Positions 6,401-13,982 of a DNA stretch of 33,555 nt are shown in pieces; the first letter of the stretch is position 1; the number at the start of each line of letters is the position of its first letter. The translations under genes and the position numbers were made by a program. Under the pieces are notes generated by a model. The model was not told the origin of the DNA. It ran no database searches and worked only from the letters and a program-made list of their open reading frames with translations. Source of the stretch: Phenylobacterium sp. (lineage in GTDB: Bacteria; Pseudomonadota; Alphaproteobacteria; Caulobacterales; Caulobacteraceae); NCBI RefSeq assembly GCF_019636135.1, contig NZ_JAHBYD010000040.1:1-33555 (forward strand), in the 5' to 3' direction.

Positions 6401-6415
6401 TTAACCATGCTTCAA
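6401..6415 (+). promoter_or_regulatory. CtrA box upstream of fliX
   Basis: TTAA-N7-TCAA differs by one base from the CtrA consensus TTAA-N7-TTAA and lies 40 nt before the fliX ATG. Two GANTC sites (6349-6353 and 6387-6391), targets of the CcrM methylase in this lineage, lie just upstream. In Caulobacter fliX is a CtrA-dependent class II gene, so the site fits. Confidence 0.65.
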
Positions 6416-6455
6416 GTTTGCCGGGCGAAGGTGCCCGGCGAGTGTCGGAGTCATC

Positions 6456-6890
6456 ATGAAGGTCACCGGAACAGGCGGTCTGTCCCAGACGCCGGGCGCC
6501 AGGCCCGCGCGTGCGGGCGGCGGGGGCGAGGGCTTCCGGATCGCGGCCGCGCCGGCGACGGCGGCCCCGGCGCAGCTCGCGGGCGTATCCGGCGTCCCGG
6601 GCGTCATGGGCGTCGAGGCGCTGCTGGCCCTGCAGGACGTGGAAAGCGCCACCGAGCGGAAGCGCCGGTCGGTCGGCCGCGCGGGGCGGCTGCTGGACGA
6701 ACTCGACAGGCTGAAGATCTCGCTGCTGGGCGGGGAGCTCGACCCGGGCCAACTGGACCAGCTCACGCGCACCATCCGCGAGCAGCGTGCGGCCACCGAC
6801 GACCCCCGGCTGGAGGGCATTCTTGACGAGATAGAAACCAGGGCCGCCGTAGAGCTCGCCAAACTCCAGGCCGCAGGAGATGCGGCGTAA
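6456..6890 (+). CDS. fliX: flagellar assembly regulator FliX
   Basis: A 144-aa protein of the FliX family, found in Caulobacter relatives. FliX couples completion of the basal body to activation of the sigma-54 activator FlbD. The N-terminus (MKVTGTGGLSQTPGARPARAGGG) is flexible and Gly/Ala-rich. The conserved core follows: PGVMGVEALLALQDVESATERKRRSVGRAGRLLDELDRLKISLLGGEL, about residues 48-95, then a helical C-terminus rich in Arg and Glu. Divergence from flgI and the CtrA-like box upstream match the Caulobacter arrangement. dksA follows with its own promoter. Length is normal and the frame intact. Confidence 0.92.
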   Translation: MKVTGTGGLSQTPGARPARAGGGGEGFRIAAAPATAAPAQLAGVSGVPGVMGVEALLALQDVESATERKRRSVGRAGRLLDELDRLKISLLGGELDPGQLDQLTRTIREQRAATDDPRLEGILDEIETRAAVELAKLQAAGDAA

Positions 6891-6913
6891 GGACCTCGAC
6901 CACAGCGACGACG

Positions 6914-6941
6914 TTGTAACGGCCCATCTTTTTGCTATACA
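6914..6941 (+). promoter_or_regulatory. dksA promoter
   Basis: TTGTAA (6914-6919), a 16-nt spacer, and GC-TATACA with the -10 at 6936-6941. This is one of the better sigma-70-type matches in the window, about 43 nt before the dksA ATG. Confidence 0.55.
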
Positions 6942-6983
6942 GCCGCCGCGTGTCTCAGGGTTCCTTAGGGGCGTGAGGGTTTC

Positions 6984-7412
6984 ATGAAAGCAGCCGTCGT
7001 TCTGGCTGAAGGTCCTGACTATCGTCCTTCCGAGGACGAGGAGTTCATGAACGAGCGCCAGCTTGAGTATTTCAAGCAGAAGCTTCTGATGTGGAAAGAG
7101 GACATCCTTCGCGAATCCCGCGAGACGCTGTCCCATCTCCAGAAGGAGACCGAGAATCACCCCGATCTCGCCGACAGGGCGTCTTCGGAGACCGACCGGG
7201 CTCTGGAACTGCGCACCCGCGACCGGCAACGCAAGCTGATCTCCAAGATCGACGAGGCGCTGCGGCGCATCGAGGACAACTCCTACGGCTACTGCGAAGA
7301 GACCGGCGAGCCCATCGGCCTGGCCCGGCTCGACGCCCGCCCGATCGCCACCCTCAGCCTGGAAGCCCAGGAGCGGCACGAGCGCCGCGAGCGCGTCCAC
7401 CGCGACGACTGA
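6984..7412 (+). CDS. dksA: RNA polymerase-binding transcription factor DksA (single-Cys type)
   Basis: A 142-aa DksA that would bind in the RNA polymerase secondary channel and act with ppGpp on stable-RNA and amino-acid promoters. The coiled-coil tip motif DxxDxA is present (D61-LADRA66), followed by the long helix ALELRTRDRQRKLISKIDEALRRI. The C-terminal zinc-finger region YGYCEETGEPIGLARLDARP keeps only one cysteine, Cys104; the other three positions of the canonical four-Cys finger are Thr/Ser/Ala-type residues. This is the form I remember as common in alphaproteobacteria, so it need not mean loss of function. The start at 6984 gives an N-terminal tail like that of E. coli DksA; an internal ATG at residue 22 is less likely. 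Confidence 0.95.
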   Translation: MKAAVVLAEGPDYRPSEDEEFMNERQLEYFKQKLLMWKEDILRESRETLSHLQKETENHPDLADRASSETDRALELRTRDRQRKLISKIDEALRRIEDNSYGYCEETGEPIGLARLDARPIATLSLEAQERHERRERVHRDD

Positions 7413-7420
7413 GCCTCGGC

Positions 7421-7443
7421 CATCCCCGCGCCCGCGGGGGATG
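7421..7443 (+). terminator. hairpin after dksA
   Basis: CATCCCC (7421-7427) pairs with GGGGATG (7437-7443), 9 nt past the dksA stop. No U-run follows, so it may stabilise the 3' end rather than terminate. Confidence 0.4.
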
Positions 7444-7516
7444 ATGAGCGGGTATCGTCCCAGGCCGCGAAGATACGCCGCACGGAAAGGGCTGACGGGC
7501 GGGGAATCCCGTTAGG

Positions 7517-7545
7517 TTGCCGTCGATGCGGCGACGCTATATATG
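7517..7545 (+). promoter_or_regulatory. nadE promoter
   Basis: TTGCCG (7517-7522) and TATATG (7540-7545) are 17 nt apart. The -10 runs into the palindrome at 7542-7560, so a protein bound there would block transcription. nadE starts 35 nt downstream. Confidence 0.45.
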
Positions 7546-7560
7546 CTCAAATTGAGCATA
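7542..7560. promoter_or_regulatory. perfect palindromic operator upstream of nadE
   Basis: TATGCTCAAATTGAGCATA is a perfect 9-bp inverted repeat around one A, overlapping the -10 of nadE. Its form (16-20 bp, AT-edged, symmetrical) is that of a dimeric repressor operator. Alphaproteobacteria use an NAD-related repressor (NadQ, or NrtR in others) on NAD biosynthesis genes, and that is the natural candidate, but I cannot confirm the motif from memory. Confidence 0.7.
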
Positions 7561-7579
7561 AGTTAGGGGCGGGCTCCCG

Positions 7580-9634
7580 GTGACGAAGGTGTTCCACTCG
7601 ATCCACGCCCACGGCTTCGTCCGCGCGGCGGTCTGCACGCCGCAGGTGCTGCCCGGCGATCCGGGCTTCAACGCCGCGGAGACCTTGGCCCTGGCGAAAC
7701 GGGGCGATGTCGGGAACTGCGACCTGATGCTGTTCCCGGAACTCGGGATCTCGGCCTACGCCATCGACGACCTCTTCCTTCAGGACGCGCTGCTGAAGCG
7801 GGTCGAGGCCGAGATCGCGGGCCTTGCGGCGGCCTCCGAGCATCTGAAGCCGGTGCTCGTCGTGGGCGCGCCGGTCGCGGTGAACGGGCGGCTCTACAAC
7901 TGCGCCGTCGCCATCTCGCGGGGCCGTATCCTGGGCGTTGTGCCGAAAAGTTTCCTGCCCAACTATCGGGAATACTACGAGAAACGCTGGTTCGCGCCCG
8001 GCGCGGGCGTCACCGGCCTGACCACGATCCTGGCCGGCCAGGAGGTCCCGTTCGGCACGGACCTCGTGTTCGAGGCCGAGGACCTGGCGGACTTCGTCTT
8101 CCACCTGGAGGTCTGCGAGGACTTCTGGGCCCCGGCGCCGCCGTCGATCCAGGGCGCGCTCGCCGGCGCCCTGATCCTCTGCAACCTCTCGGCCTCGAAC
8201 ATCGTGGTCGGCAAGGCGCTGGACCGCGAGGTGCTCTGCGCCAGCCAGTCGATGCGCTGCCAGGCGGCCTATCTCTACTCGGCGGCGGGGCCGGGCGAGA
8301 GCACCACCGACCTCGCCTGGGACGGCCAGGCCTCGATCCACGAGCTGGGCCGCAGGCTGGCCCAGACCGACCGCTTCCCGGCCGGCTCGCAGATGGCGGT
8401 GGCCGACATCGACGTCCAGCGCCTGCGCCTGGAGCGGATGCGCACGCCCACCTTCAACGACGGCGCGGTCGCGGCGGGTCATCCCGAGCGGACGTTCCGG
8501 CGCGTGTCCTTCGTCCACCAGCCGCACATGGACGACGTGGGCCTGATCCGGCCGCTCGACCGCTTCCCCTTCGTGCCCGACGATCCGGCGCGCCTGGACC
8601 AGGACTGCTACGAGGCCTTCAACATCCAGGTCTCGGGGCTGGTGAAGCGGCTCCAGGCGACGAAGACGAAGCACATCGTCATCGGCGTCTCGGGCGGCCT
8701 GGATTCCACCCATGCCCTGATCGTCGCCGCCAAGGCGTTCGATGCGCTGGGCCTGCCGCGCGCCAACATCCTGGGCTTCACCATGCCGGGCTTCGCCACC
8801 AGCGAGGGGACGAAGTCGAACGCCTGGGCGCTGATGGACGGCCTGGGCGTCACCGGCGAGGAGATCGACATCAGGCCGGCGGCCACCCTGATGCTCCAGG
8901 AGATGGGCCACCCGTTCGCCCAGGGAGAGCCGGTCTACGACATCGCCTTCGAGAACGTGCAGGCGGGCCTGCGCACCGACTTCCTGTTCCGCCTGGCCAA
9001 CCAGCGCGCCGGGATCGTGCTGGGCACCGGCGACCTTTCGGAGCTGGCGCTGGGCTGGTGTACCTACGGCGTCGGCGACCACATGAGCCACTACAACGTC
9101 AACCCGTCGGTGGCGAAGACGATGATCCAGCACCTGATCCGCTGGGTCGTGAAGACCGGCCAGTTCGGCGGCGACGCCGACGAGACGCTGCTGTCGATCC
9201 TCGACACCGAGATCTCGCCCGAGCTGGTGCCGGCGGGCGCCGACGGGGCGATCCAGTCGACCCAGGCCAAGGTCGGCCCCTACGAGCTGCAGGACTTCAA
9301 CCTCTTCCACATCACCCGCTTCGGCCTCGCGCCGTCCAAGGTGGCGTTCCTGGCCTGGCACGCCTGGCGCGACGCGGCGAAGGGCGAATGGCCGCCCAAC
9401 TTCCCGCCCGAGGCGCGCAACGCCTACGACCTGGCGACGATCAAGCACTGGCTGGGCGTCTTCCTGTTCCGCTTCTTCGAGATCAGCCAGTTCAAGCGCT
9501 CGGCCGTCCCCAACGGTCCCAAGGTCATCTCCGGCGGCGCGCTCTCGCCCCGCGGCGACTGGCGCGCGCCCTCGGACGGCAACGCGCGGGTGTGGCTGGA
9601 CGAACTGGAAGCCAACGTGCCCTCCCACCCTTGA
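7580..9634 (+). CDS. nadE: glutamine-dependent NAD(+) synthetase
   Basis: Final step of NAD synthesis: amidates deamido-NAD with ammonia released from glutamine, using ATP. The 684-aa protein is the large two-domain type (compare about 680 aa in Mycobacterium). The N-terminal nitrilase-type glutaminase domain carries the triad Glu54 (PELGISAY), Lys123 (VPKSFLPNYREYYEKRWF) and Cys179 (HLEVCEDFW). The C-terminal synthetase domain has the PP-loop SGGLDST at 371-377 and GTGDLSELALGW near 495. The start is GTG at 7580 with a G-rich SD upstream. It appears to be monocistronic: a hairpin and its own promoter/operator precede it, and repeat element A2 begins 2 nt after its stop. Confidence 0.96.
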   Translation: MTKVFHSIHAHGFVRAAVCTPQVLPGDPGFNAAETLALAKRGDVGNCDLMLFPELGISAYAIDDLFLQDALLKRVEAEIAGLAAASEHLKPVLVVGAPVAVNGRLYNCAVAISRGRILGVVPKSFLPNYREYYEKRWFAPGAGVTGLTTILAGQEVPFGTDLVFEAEDLADFVFHLEVCEDFWAPAPPSIQGALAGALILCNLSASNIVVGKALDREVLCASQSMRCQAAYLYSAAGPGESTTDLAWDGQASIHELGRRLAQTDRFPAGSQMAVADIDVQRLRLERMRTPTFNDGAVAAGHPERTFRRVSFVHQPHMDDVGLIRPLDRFPFVPDDPARLDQDCYEAFNIQVSGLVKRLQATKTKHIVIGVSGGLDSTHALIVAAKAFDALGLPRANILGFTMPGFATSEGTKSNAWALMDGLGVTGEEIDIRPAATLMLQEMGHPFAQGEPVYDIAFENVQAGLRTDFLFRLANQRAGIVLGTGDLSELALGWCTYGVGDHMSHYNVNPSVAKTMIQHLIRWVVKTGQFGGDADETLLSILDTEISPELVPAGADGAIQSTQAKVGPYELQDFNLFHITRFGLAPSKVAFLAWHAWRDAAKGEWPPNFPPEARNAYDLATIKHWLGVFLFRFFEISQFKRSAVPNGPKVISGGALSPRGDWRAPSDGNARVWLDELEANVPSHP

Positions 9635-9636
9635 TG

Positions 9637-9815
9637 GGCCGGATAATCGCATATGGTTTGGGCGCGGCTCGTCCGCCCGATTCATGAACCGCAGAGATCG
9701 CGGAGATACGCGAGAGAGCTCGCGGGTCCACCGGAATCCTCCGCGTATCTCCGCGATCTCTGCGGTTTGACTGACGGCCTTTCGGCTGCTCGAAGCCCTA
9801 TGCGATTGCCCGGCC
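9637..9815 (-). repeat. palindromic intergenic element, family A, copy 2
   Basis: About 179 bp. Its reverse complement aligns along nearly its whole length with copy 1 (4185-4358), including the shared blocks CCGAAAGGCCGTCAGTCAAA, GCGGAGGATTCCGG, CGCGAGCTCTCT and GGTTCATGAATCGGGCGG. The terminal repeats are imperfect here (GGCCGG-N2-AATCGCATA at both ends). The inner arms CCGCAGAGATCGCGGAGATA and their complement are intact, again built of 9-nt units. It starts 2 nt after the nadE stop codon. Sequence between it and 9890 shows nothing else recognisable. Confidence 0.85.
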
Positions 9816-9895
9816 TTGATCGGAGGGCAGGGATGGCGTCTCCCATGGCCGACGGCGGCCGGGCGCTTGTGCGCGACGGGAGCGGGCTCTAGTTG

Positions 9896-9912
9896 TTGAG
9901 AATCGTTCGCAA
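9896..9912. promoter_or_regulatory. imperfect palindrome upstream of merR-type gene
   Basis: TTGAGAATCGTTCGCAA is a near-palindrome (TTG-x-GAA-x3-TTC-x-CAA), 16 nt before the regulator's ATG. It could be the regulator's own operator. It also has a Fur/Irr-like look, but the following gene is not an obvious iron gene. Confidence 0.4.
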
Positions 9913-9928
9913 CAGGGGTCCGCCAGCC

Positions 9929-10369
9929 ATGTCCGAAGTGCTTTCGATCGGCGAGGTCGCCCGCCGGTTCGGGCTTCGCGCCTCGGCGCTGCGCTACTAC
10001 GAGGACATCGGCCTCGTACGGCCGTCCGCGCGGCGGGCGGGCCAGCGCCACTACGGCGACGCGGCGCTCCGGCGGCTCGCCCTGGTGCAACTGCTCCGGC
10101 ACAGGGGCCGGCTCAGCCTCCGCGACATCGCGGGCCTGCTGGCGGGCCCGTCCGATGATGGGCGCGCGCGCCGCCTGATCGCCGAGCGCATCGAGGCGCT
10201 GAACGAGCACATCCGGGTCGCGGAAGAGGCGCGGGCCTGCCTCCAGCACCTCCTCAGTTGCCCGCGTGCCGATCCGTTCGACGGTTGCCCGGTCCTGGCG
10301 GCCGAGGTGGACCGGCGGCTCGCGCGCGCCGCCGCCGTCCCCCGGGGGCTTGCGCTCAAGCCCGCTTGA
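9929..10369 (+). CDS. MerR-family transcriptional regulator
   Basis: A 146-aa regulator. The N-terminal winged helix-turn-helix is typical of MerR: LSIGEVARRFGLRASALRYYEDIGLV at residues 5-30 and a wing with RRAGQRHYGD. A dimerisation helix (about 80-110) leads to a C-terminal cysteine-bearing segment, Cys104, Cys111 and Cys120 (the last in CPRADPFDGCP). That recalls the metal loop of CueR/ZntR (two Cys 8-10 residues apart) but is not identical: the spacing here is C-x8-C. A metal or thiol/redox signal is plausible, unproven. ATG 9929 is chosen over an upstream TTG at 9893, which would place the palindrome inside the gene. The SAM methyltransferase 79 nt downstream may be its target. Confidence 0.85.
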   Translation: MSEVLSIGEVARRFGLRASALRYYEDIGLVRPSARRAGQRHYGDAALRRLALVQLLRHRGRLSLRDIAGLLAGPSDDGRARRLIAERIEALNEHIRVAEEARACLQHLLSCPRADPFDGCPVLAAEVDRRLARAAAVPRGLALKPA

Positions 10370-10448
10370 ACCGCTACGAACGCGGGCGGCGAAGGCGGCG
10401 CCGCATCGGGCGGCTGTCCCCTGGCGTCGGAAGCGGGAGCGGAGCGCC

Positions 10449-11303
10449 ATGTCGGACGCGGGTGTCGAAGGGCCGGAGAGCACGGCCGTGAGGGTGGCCC
10501 TGTGGCGGGCTCTGCATCTGGAGGTCGATCCGGCGCCGCCGGTGTTCGAGGACCGCGTCGGCCTCGCGCTCGTCGCGCCCGGCCCGGAGTGGCGCGAGCG
10601 CCCGGACATGGAGCCCGAGGTCACGCGCCGGGTGCGGGCCTCCATCGTCGCCCGCGCACGCTTCATCGAGGACCTGCTGGCCGAGCAGGCCGGCGGCGCC
10701 GTCGCGCAATATGCGATCCTGGGCGCCGGCCTCGATTCCTTCGTCCAGCGCCGGCCCGAGGTCGCCGCCCGCTTCCGGACCTACGAGGTGGACCAGCCGG
10801 GGCCGCAGGCCTGGAAGCGCCGCCGGCTCGCCGAGCTCGGATACGGCGTCCCGGAACACCTGCGCCTCGTTCCGGTGGACTTCGAGGCGGGCGCCTCGTG
10901 GTGGGACCGGATCGCCGCGGCGGGCTTCGATGCGCGGCGGCCGGCGCTGGTCTCCTCGCTCGGCGTCAGCATGTACCTCACCCGCGAGGCGGTCCTGGCG
11001 ACCCTGCGCCAGGTCGCGGGGCTCGCGCCGGGCTCGATCCTGGCGCTGTCTTTCCTGCTGCCCCTCGACCTCGTGGAGGCCGAGGAGCAGCCGATGCGGC
11101 AGGCGACCGAGGCGATGGCGCAGGCGGCCGGCACGCCGTTCGTCTCGTTCTTCGCGCCCGACGAGATCATGGGCCTGGCGCGCGAGGCCGGCTTCGGGGA
11201 CGTCCGCCACGTCTCCGCGGACGACCTGGCCCGCCGCTACTTCGCCGGATCGGGCGGCCTGCGCCCCTCCAGCTCGGAGCAGTTGATGGTCGCGGTCGTG
11301 TAG
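10449..11303 (+). CDS. class I SAM-dependent methyltransferase (LCMT/TcmP-like)
   Basis: A 284-aa protein of the leucine carboxyl methyltransferase-like family (often annotated TcmP/OMT-like or UPF0677 in bacteria). Diagnostic stretches are ARFIEDLLAEQ at 70-80, the SAM-binding loop YAILGAGLDSFVQRRPE at 88-104, and the acidic strand TYEVDQPGPQAWKRRRL at 111-127, then SLGVSMYLTREAV near 176. It would be cytoplasmic and transfer a methyl group to a carboxylate or hydroxyl of an unknown small molecule. ATG 10449 is preceded by a purine-rich SD. It follows the MerR-type gene on the same strand, and the pair may be a small regulated unit. Bacterial members are mostly uncharacterised. Confidence 0.85.
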   Translation: MSDAGVEGPESTAVRVALWRALHLEVDPAPPVFEDRVGLALVAPGPEWRERPDMEPEVTRRVRASIVARARFIEDLLAEQAGGAVAQYAILGAGLDSFVQRRPEVAARFRTYEVDQPGPQAWKRRRLAELGYGVPEHLRLVPVDFEAGASWWDRIAAAGFDARRPALVSSLGVSMYLTREAVLATLRQVAGLAPGSILALSFLLPLDLVEAEEQPMRQATEAMAQAAGTPFVSFFAPDEIMGLAREAGFGDVRHVSADDLARRYFAGSGGLRPSSSEQLMVAVV

Positions 11304-11321
11304 GGGGACCAGCGTTCCCGC

Positions 11322-11924
11322 CTATCCCCGCCGTCCCACGGCGGCTTCGGAGGGGTAGGCCTCGCGGCCCTGGTTCAGGAGGGCGGGGACGATCTGGTCC
11401 ATGGTGTCGACGGCCACCCAGGCCTGCATGAAGTCGGGCGGCGTCAGGCGCTCGTCGACCGTATGCTGGAAGAGCCTGAACAGCGGCTCCCAGAAGCCGC
11501 GCGGGTTGTAGAACACCACCGGCTTGGCGTGCAGGTCGAGGCGCCGCCACGACAGCAGCTCGACCACCTCCTCCAGCGTGCCGATGCCGCCCGGCAGGAT
11601 CACGAAGCTGTCCGAGCGCTGGAACATGAGCATCTTCCGCTCATGCATGTTGTCGACGATGATGTGCTCGACGGTCTCCAGCGCCCGCTCGGCGCCCACC
11701 AGGAAGGTGGGGATGATGCCCAGCACGTCGCCGCCGGCCTCGTGCGCGGCGCGCGCCACGGCGCCCATCAGGCCCACGCCGCCGCCGCCGTAGACCAGCT
11801 TGATCCCGGCGTCCGCGAGCGACTTGCCGACGCCGCGCGCGGCGCTGAGGAACTCCGGGTCGGCCGCGTCGGAGGATCCGCAGAACACGCAGGCCGATTC
11901 CAGGCGCTGGCTGTCACGCCGCAT
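11322..11924 (-). CDS. LOG family protein (nucleoside 5'-monophosphate phosphoribohydrolase)
   Basis: A 200-aa Rossmann-fold enzyme of the LOG (Lonely guy)/TIGR00730 family, which releases the base from cytokinin ribotides or AMP-like nucleotides. Motifs are CVFCGSSDAADPEF at 12-25, YGGGGVGLMG at 45-54, and the catalytic/substrate motif PGGIGTLEEV at 111-120, with the preceding Arg-Lys in NMHERKMLMF. ATG 11924 is chosen because GGAG lies 9 nt upstream; an upstream in-frame ATG at 11945 contains that SD inside the coding region. It is convergent with the methyltransferase and divergent from the ABC exporter. The older name lysine decarboxylase for this family is misleading. Confidence 0.93.
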   Translation of the reverse strand: MRRDSQRLESACVFCGSSDAADPEFLSAARGVGKSLADAGIKLVYGGGGVGLMGAVARAAHEAGGDVLGIIPTFLVGAERALETVEHIIVDNMHERKMLMFQRSDSFVILPGGIGTLEEVVELLSWRRLDLHAKPVVFYNPRGFWEPLFRLFQHTVDERLTPPDFMQAWVAVDTMDQIVPALLNQGREAYPSEAAVGRRG

Positions 11925-12048
11925 AACGCTTACTCCAGGGGACATGCCGGACCGCTTGCCTTCCCGGCGGACGGGCCCGACTTAGTGGTGGTGCCATTAG
12001 GAGTCGTAAGCTCACCGTGAGTCCAGCGCCGTCCAGCTTCCGGGAGCC

Positions 12049-13899
12049 GTGCGCTTGAGTCACGCCGACATGATGCGCGCCCGCTTCTCCGGGCCCGGCG
12101 CCGTCGCCCCGCAGGAGGCGAAGTTCGCCTTCTGGGATTCGATGGCCGACCTGCTGGCGCTGGTCATGCGCTCGGGCGCGCCGCAGTTGCGGCTGCGGAT
12201 CGCGGCGGCGCTGACGCTGGTCTTCGTGGGCAAGCTGTCGGGCGTGATCGCGCCGGTCATGCTGGGCGACGCCATCAACACCCTGACGCCCGCCGCGCAG
12301 GGCGGCGTGATCCTGGGCGCCCAGTTCGTGAGCCTGGCGATCGCCTTCGCCGCCCTGCGGTTCGTGGCCGCCTGCGCGCCCTATGCCCGCGACGCCATCT
12401 TCACGCGGGTCTCGCAGTCCACCATGGCGCGGGCGGCGGTGGAGACCTTCGGCCATGCCCTGTCGCTCTCGCTCGACTTCCACCAGACCAAGCAGACCGG
12501 CACGCTCTCGCGCGTCATCGACCGCGGGGCGCGGGCCACCGACTTCCTGATCCGCAGCCTGATCTTCAGCCTGGGGCCGACCTTCGTGGAGCTGGTCCTG
12601 GCGATGATCGTGATGGTCGTCCGCCTCGACTGGCGCTTCGCCATCACCGCCTTCGTGACGCTGGTCCTCTACGCGGCGATCACCTTCAGGATCACCGACT
12701 GGCGGCTCTCGCACCGGCGCGACCTCAACGAGGCGGAGAACCGTGCGGCCGGCCTCTCGAACGACGCCCTGATGAACTACGAGACGCTGAAGGCCTTCGG
12801 GGCCGAGCAACGCCTCGTCTCCGCCTATGGCGGCGCCATGGCGCAGTACGTCGACGCCAGCTCGAAGGCGAACGGCTCGCTGAACCTGCTGAACGCCGCC
12901 CAGTCGCTGATCCTGAACGTCGGCCTGGCGGCGATGACCGTGATGGCCGGCTACGAGGTCTCGGGCGGCCACCTGAAGATCGGCGACATCACCGCGGCGA
13001 TCTTCCTGCTCTCGGGCCTCTACGCGCCGCTGGGCATGCTGGGCTTCCAGTATCGCGAGATCCGCCAGGGTCTCATCGACATGGAGCAGATGGTCTCGCT
13101 GAAGCAGATCGCGCCCGACATCGTCGATGCGCCGAACGCCCGGGCGCTGCCGCCGGCCAGCGGGCAGGGGGCCGCCATCGCCTTCGAGGACGTCAGCTTC
13201 CGCCATGACGCGCGCTCGTCGGGCCTGCTGGGCGTGACCTTCCGGGCCGCGCCGGGCCAGACGGTCGCGCTCGTCGGCCCCTCGGGCGCCGGGAAGACCA
13301 CCGCCGTGCGCCTCGCCATGCGCCTGCTCGACCCTCAGGAGGGCCGCGTCACCCTCGACGGCGTCGACATGAAGGACGTGCAGCAGGCCGGGATCCGCCG
13401 CGCCGTGGCCCTGGTGCCGCAGGACGTGGCCCTCTTCAACGACACCCTCCACGCCAACATCGGCTTCGCCCGGCCCGACGCCACCGCCGAGGAGGTGCGC
13501 GCCGCCGCCGACGCCGCCGAGCTCGGCCCCTTCATCGACGGCCTGCCGGCCGGCATGCAGACCCGCGTGGGCGAGCGCGGCCTGAAGCTCTCGGGCGGCG
13601 AGCGCCAGCGCGTCGGCATCGCCCGCGCCCTCCTGGCCAACCCGCGCCTGCTGATCCTGGACGAAGCCACCAGCGCCCTCGACGGCCCCACCGAGGCGGC
13701 GATCCAGGAGACCCTGCGGAAGGTCCGCGCCGGGCGCACCACCCTGGTCATCGCCCACCGCCTCTCCACCATCGTCGACGCCGACCGGATCGTCGTCCTG
13801 CGCCGCGGCCGGATCGTCGAGCAGGGGACCCACGCGGAGCTGCTGGCCAACGGCGGCGAATACGCGGCGCTCTGGCGCCGGCAGACCCGCGAGGCGTAG
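12049..13899 (+). CDS. ATM1/HMT1-type ABC exporter (fused membrane and ATPase domains)
   Basis: A half-transporter of about 616 aa that would work as a homodimer in the inner membrane. Residues about 45-330 hold six transmembrane helices. The NBD has Walker A GPSGAGKTT at 410-418, the signature LSGGERQRVGIARALL, Walker B LLILDEATSALD, and the H-loop VIAHRLSTI. YREIRQGLIDMEQM before the NBD is characteristic of the ATM1/ABCB7 branch, whose bacterial members export glutathione-linked sulfur or metal species. The start is uncertain: GTG 12049 has its SD (GGGAG) too close, TTG 12055 is better spaced, and ATG 12070 lacks an SD. The specific substrate is not deducible. Confidence 0.93.
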   Translation: MRLSHADMMRARFSGPGAVAPQEAKFAFWDSMADLLALVMRSGAPQLRLRIAAALTLVFVGKLSGVIAPVMLGDAINTLTPAAQGGVILGAQFVSLAIAFAALRFVAACAPYARDAIFTRVSQSTMARAAVETFGHALSLSLDFHQTKQTGTLSRVIDRGARATDFLIRSLIFSLGPTFVELVLAMIVMVVRLDWRFAITAFVTLVLYAAITFRITDWRLSHRRDLNEAENRAAGLSNDALMNYETLKAFGAEQRLVSAYGGAMAQYVDASSKANGSLNLLNAAQSLILNVGLAAMTVMAGYEVSGGHLKIGDITAAIFLLSGLYAPLGMLGFQYREIRQGLIDMEQMVSLKQIAPDIVDAPNARALPPASGQGAAIAFEDVSFRHDARSSGLLGVTFRAAPGQTVALVGPSGAGKTTAVRLAMRLLDPQEGRVTLDGVDMKDVQQAGIRRAVALVPQDVALFNDTLHANIGFARPDATAEEVRAAADAAELGPFIDGLPAGMQTRVGERGLKLSGGERQRVGIARALLANPRLLILDEATSALDGPTEAAIQETLRKVRAGRTTLVIAHRLSTIVDADRIVVLRRGRIVEQGTHAELLANGGEYAALWRRQTREA

Positions 13900-13940
13900 G
13901 GCGCGGCGCGTCGTCTGCCCCGGACCTGCGGGGAAGCGGC

Positions 13941-13982
13941 GATCGGGGCGGCGGGCGCGATCCGGGGACCGCGCCCCCGATC
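13941..13982. terminator. bidirectional hairpin between convergent genes
   Basis: GGGCGCG (13953-13959) pairs with CGCGCCC (13970-13976) and the stem extends outward with GATCGGG/CCCGATC around a small bulge. It lies between the ABC exporter and map and overlaps the map stop codon. It lacks U-runs, so efficiency is uncertain. Confidence 0.45.

Noticed and set aside
4185..9815. A1 and A2 as the two ends of one composite mobile element
   Set aside because: The interval holds core flagellar, dksA and nadE genes in a normal order and no transposase or integrase.
7547..10666. 1039-aa open frame antisense to nadE and the MerR gene
   Set aside because: Composition typical of antisense frames in GC-rich DNA; it crosses element A2 and a promoter, while nadE shows a complete two-domain enzyme.
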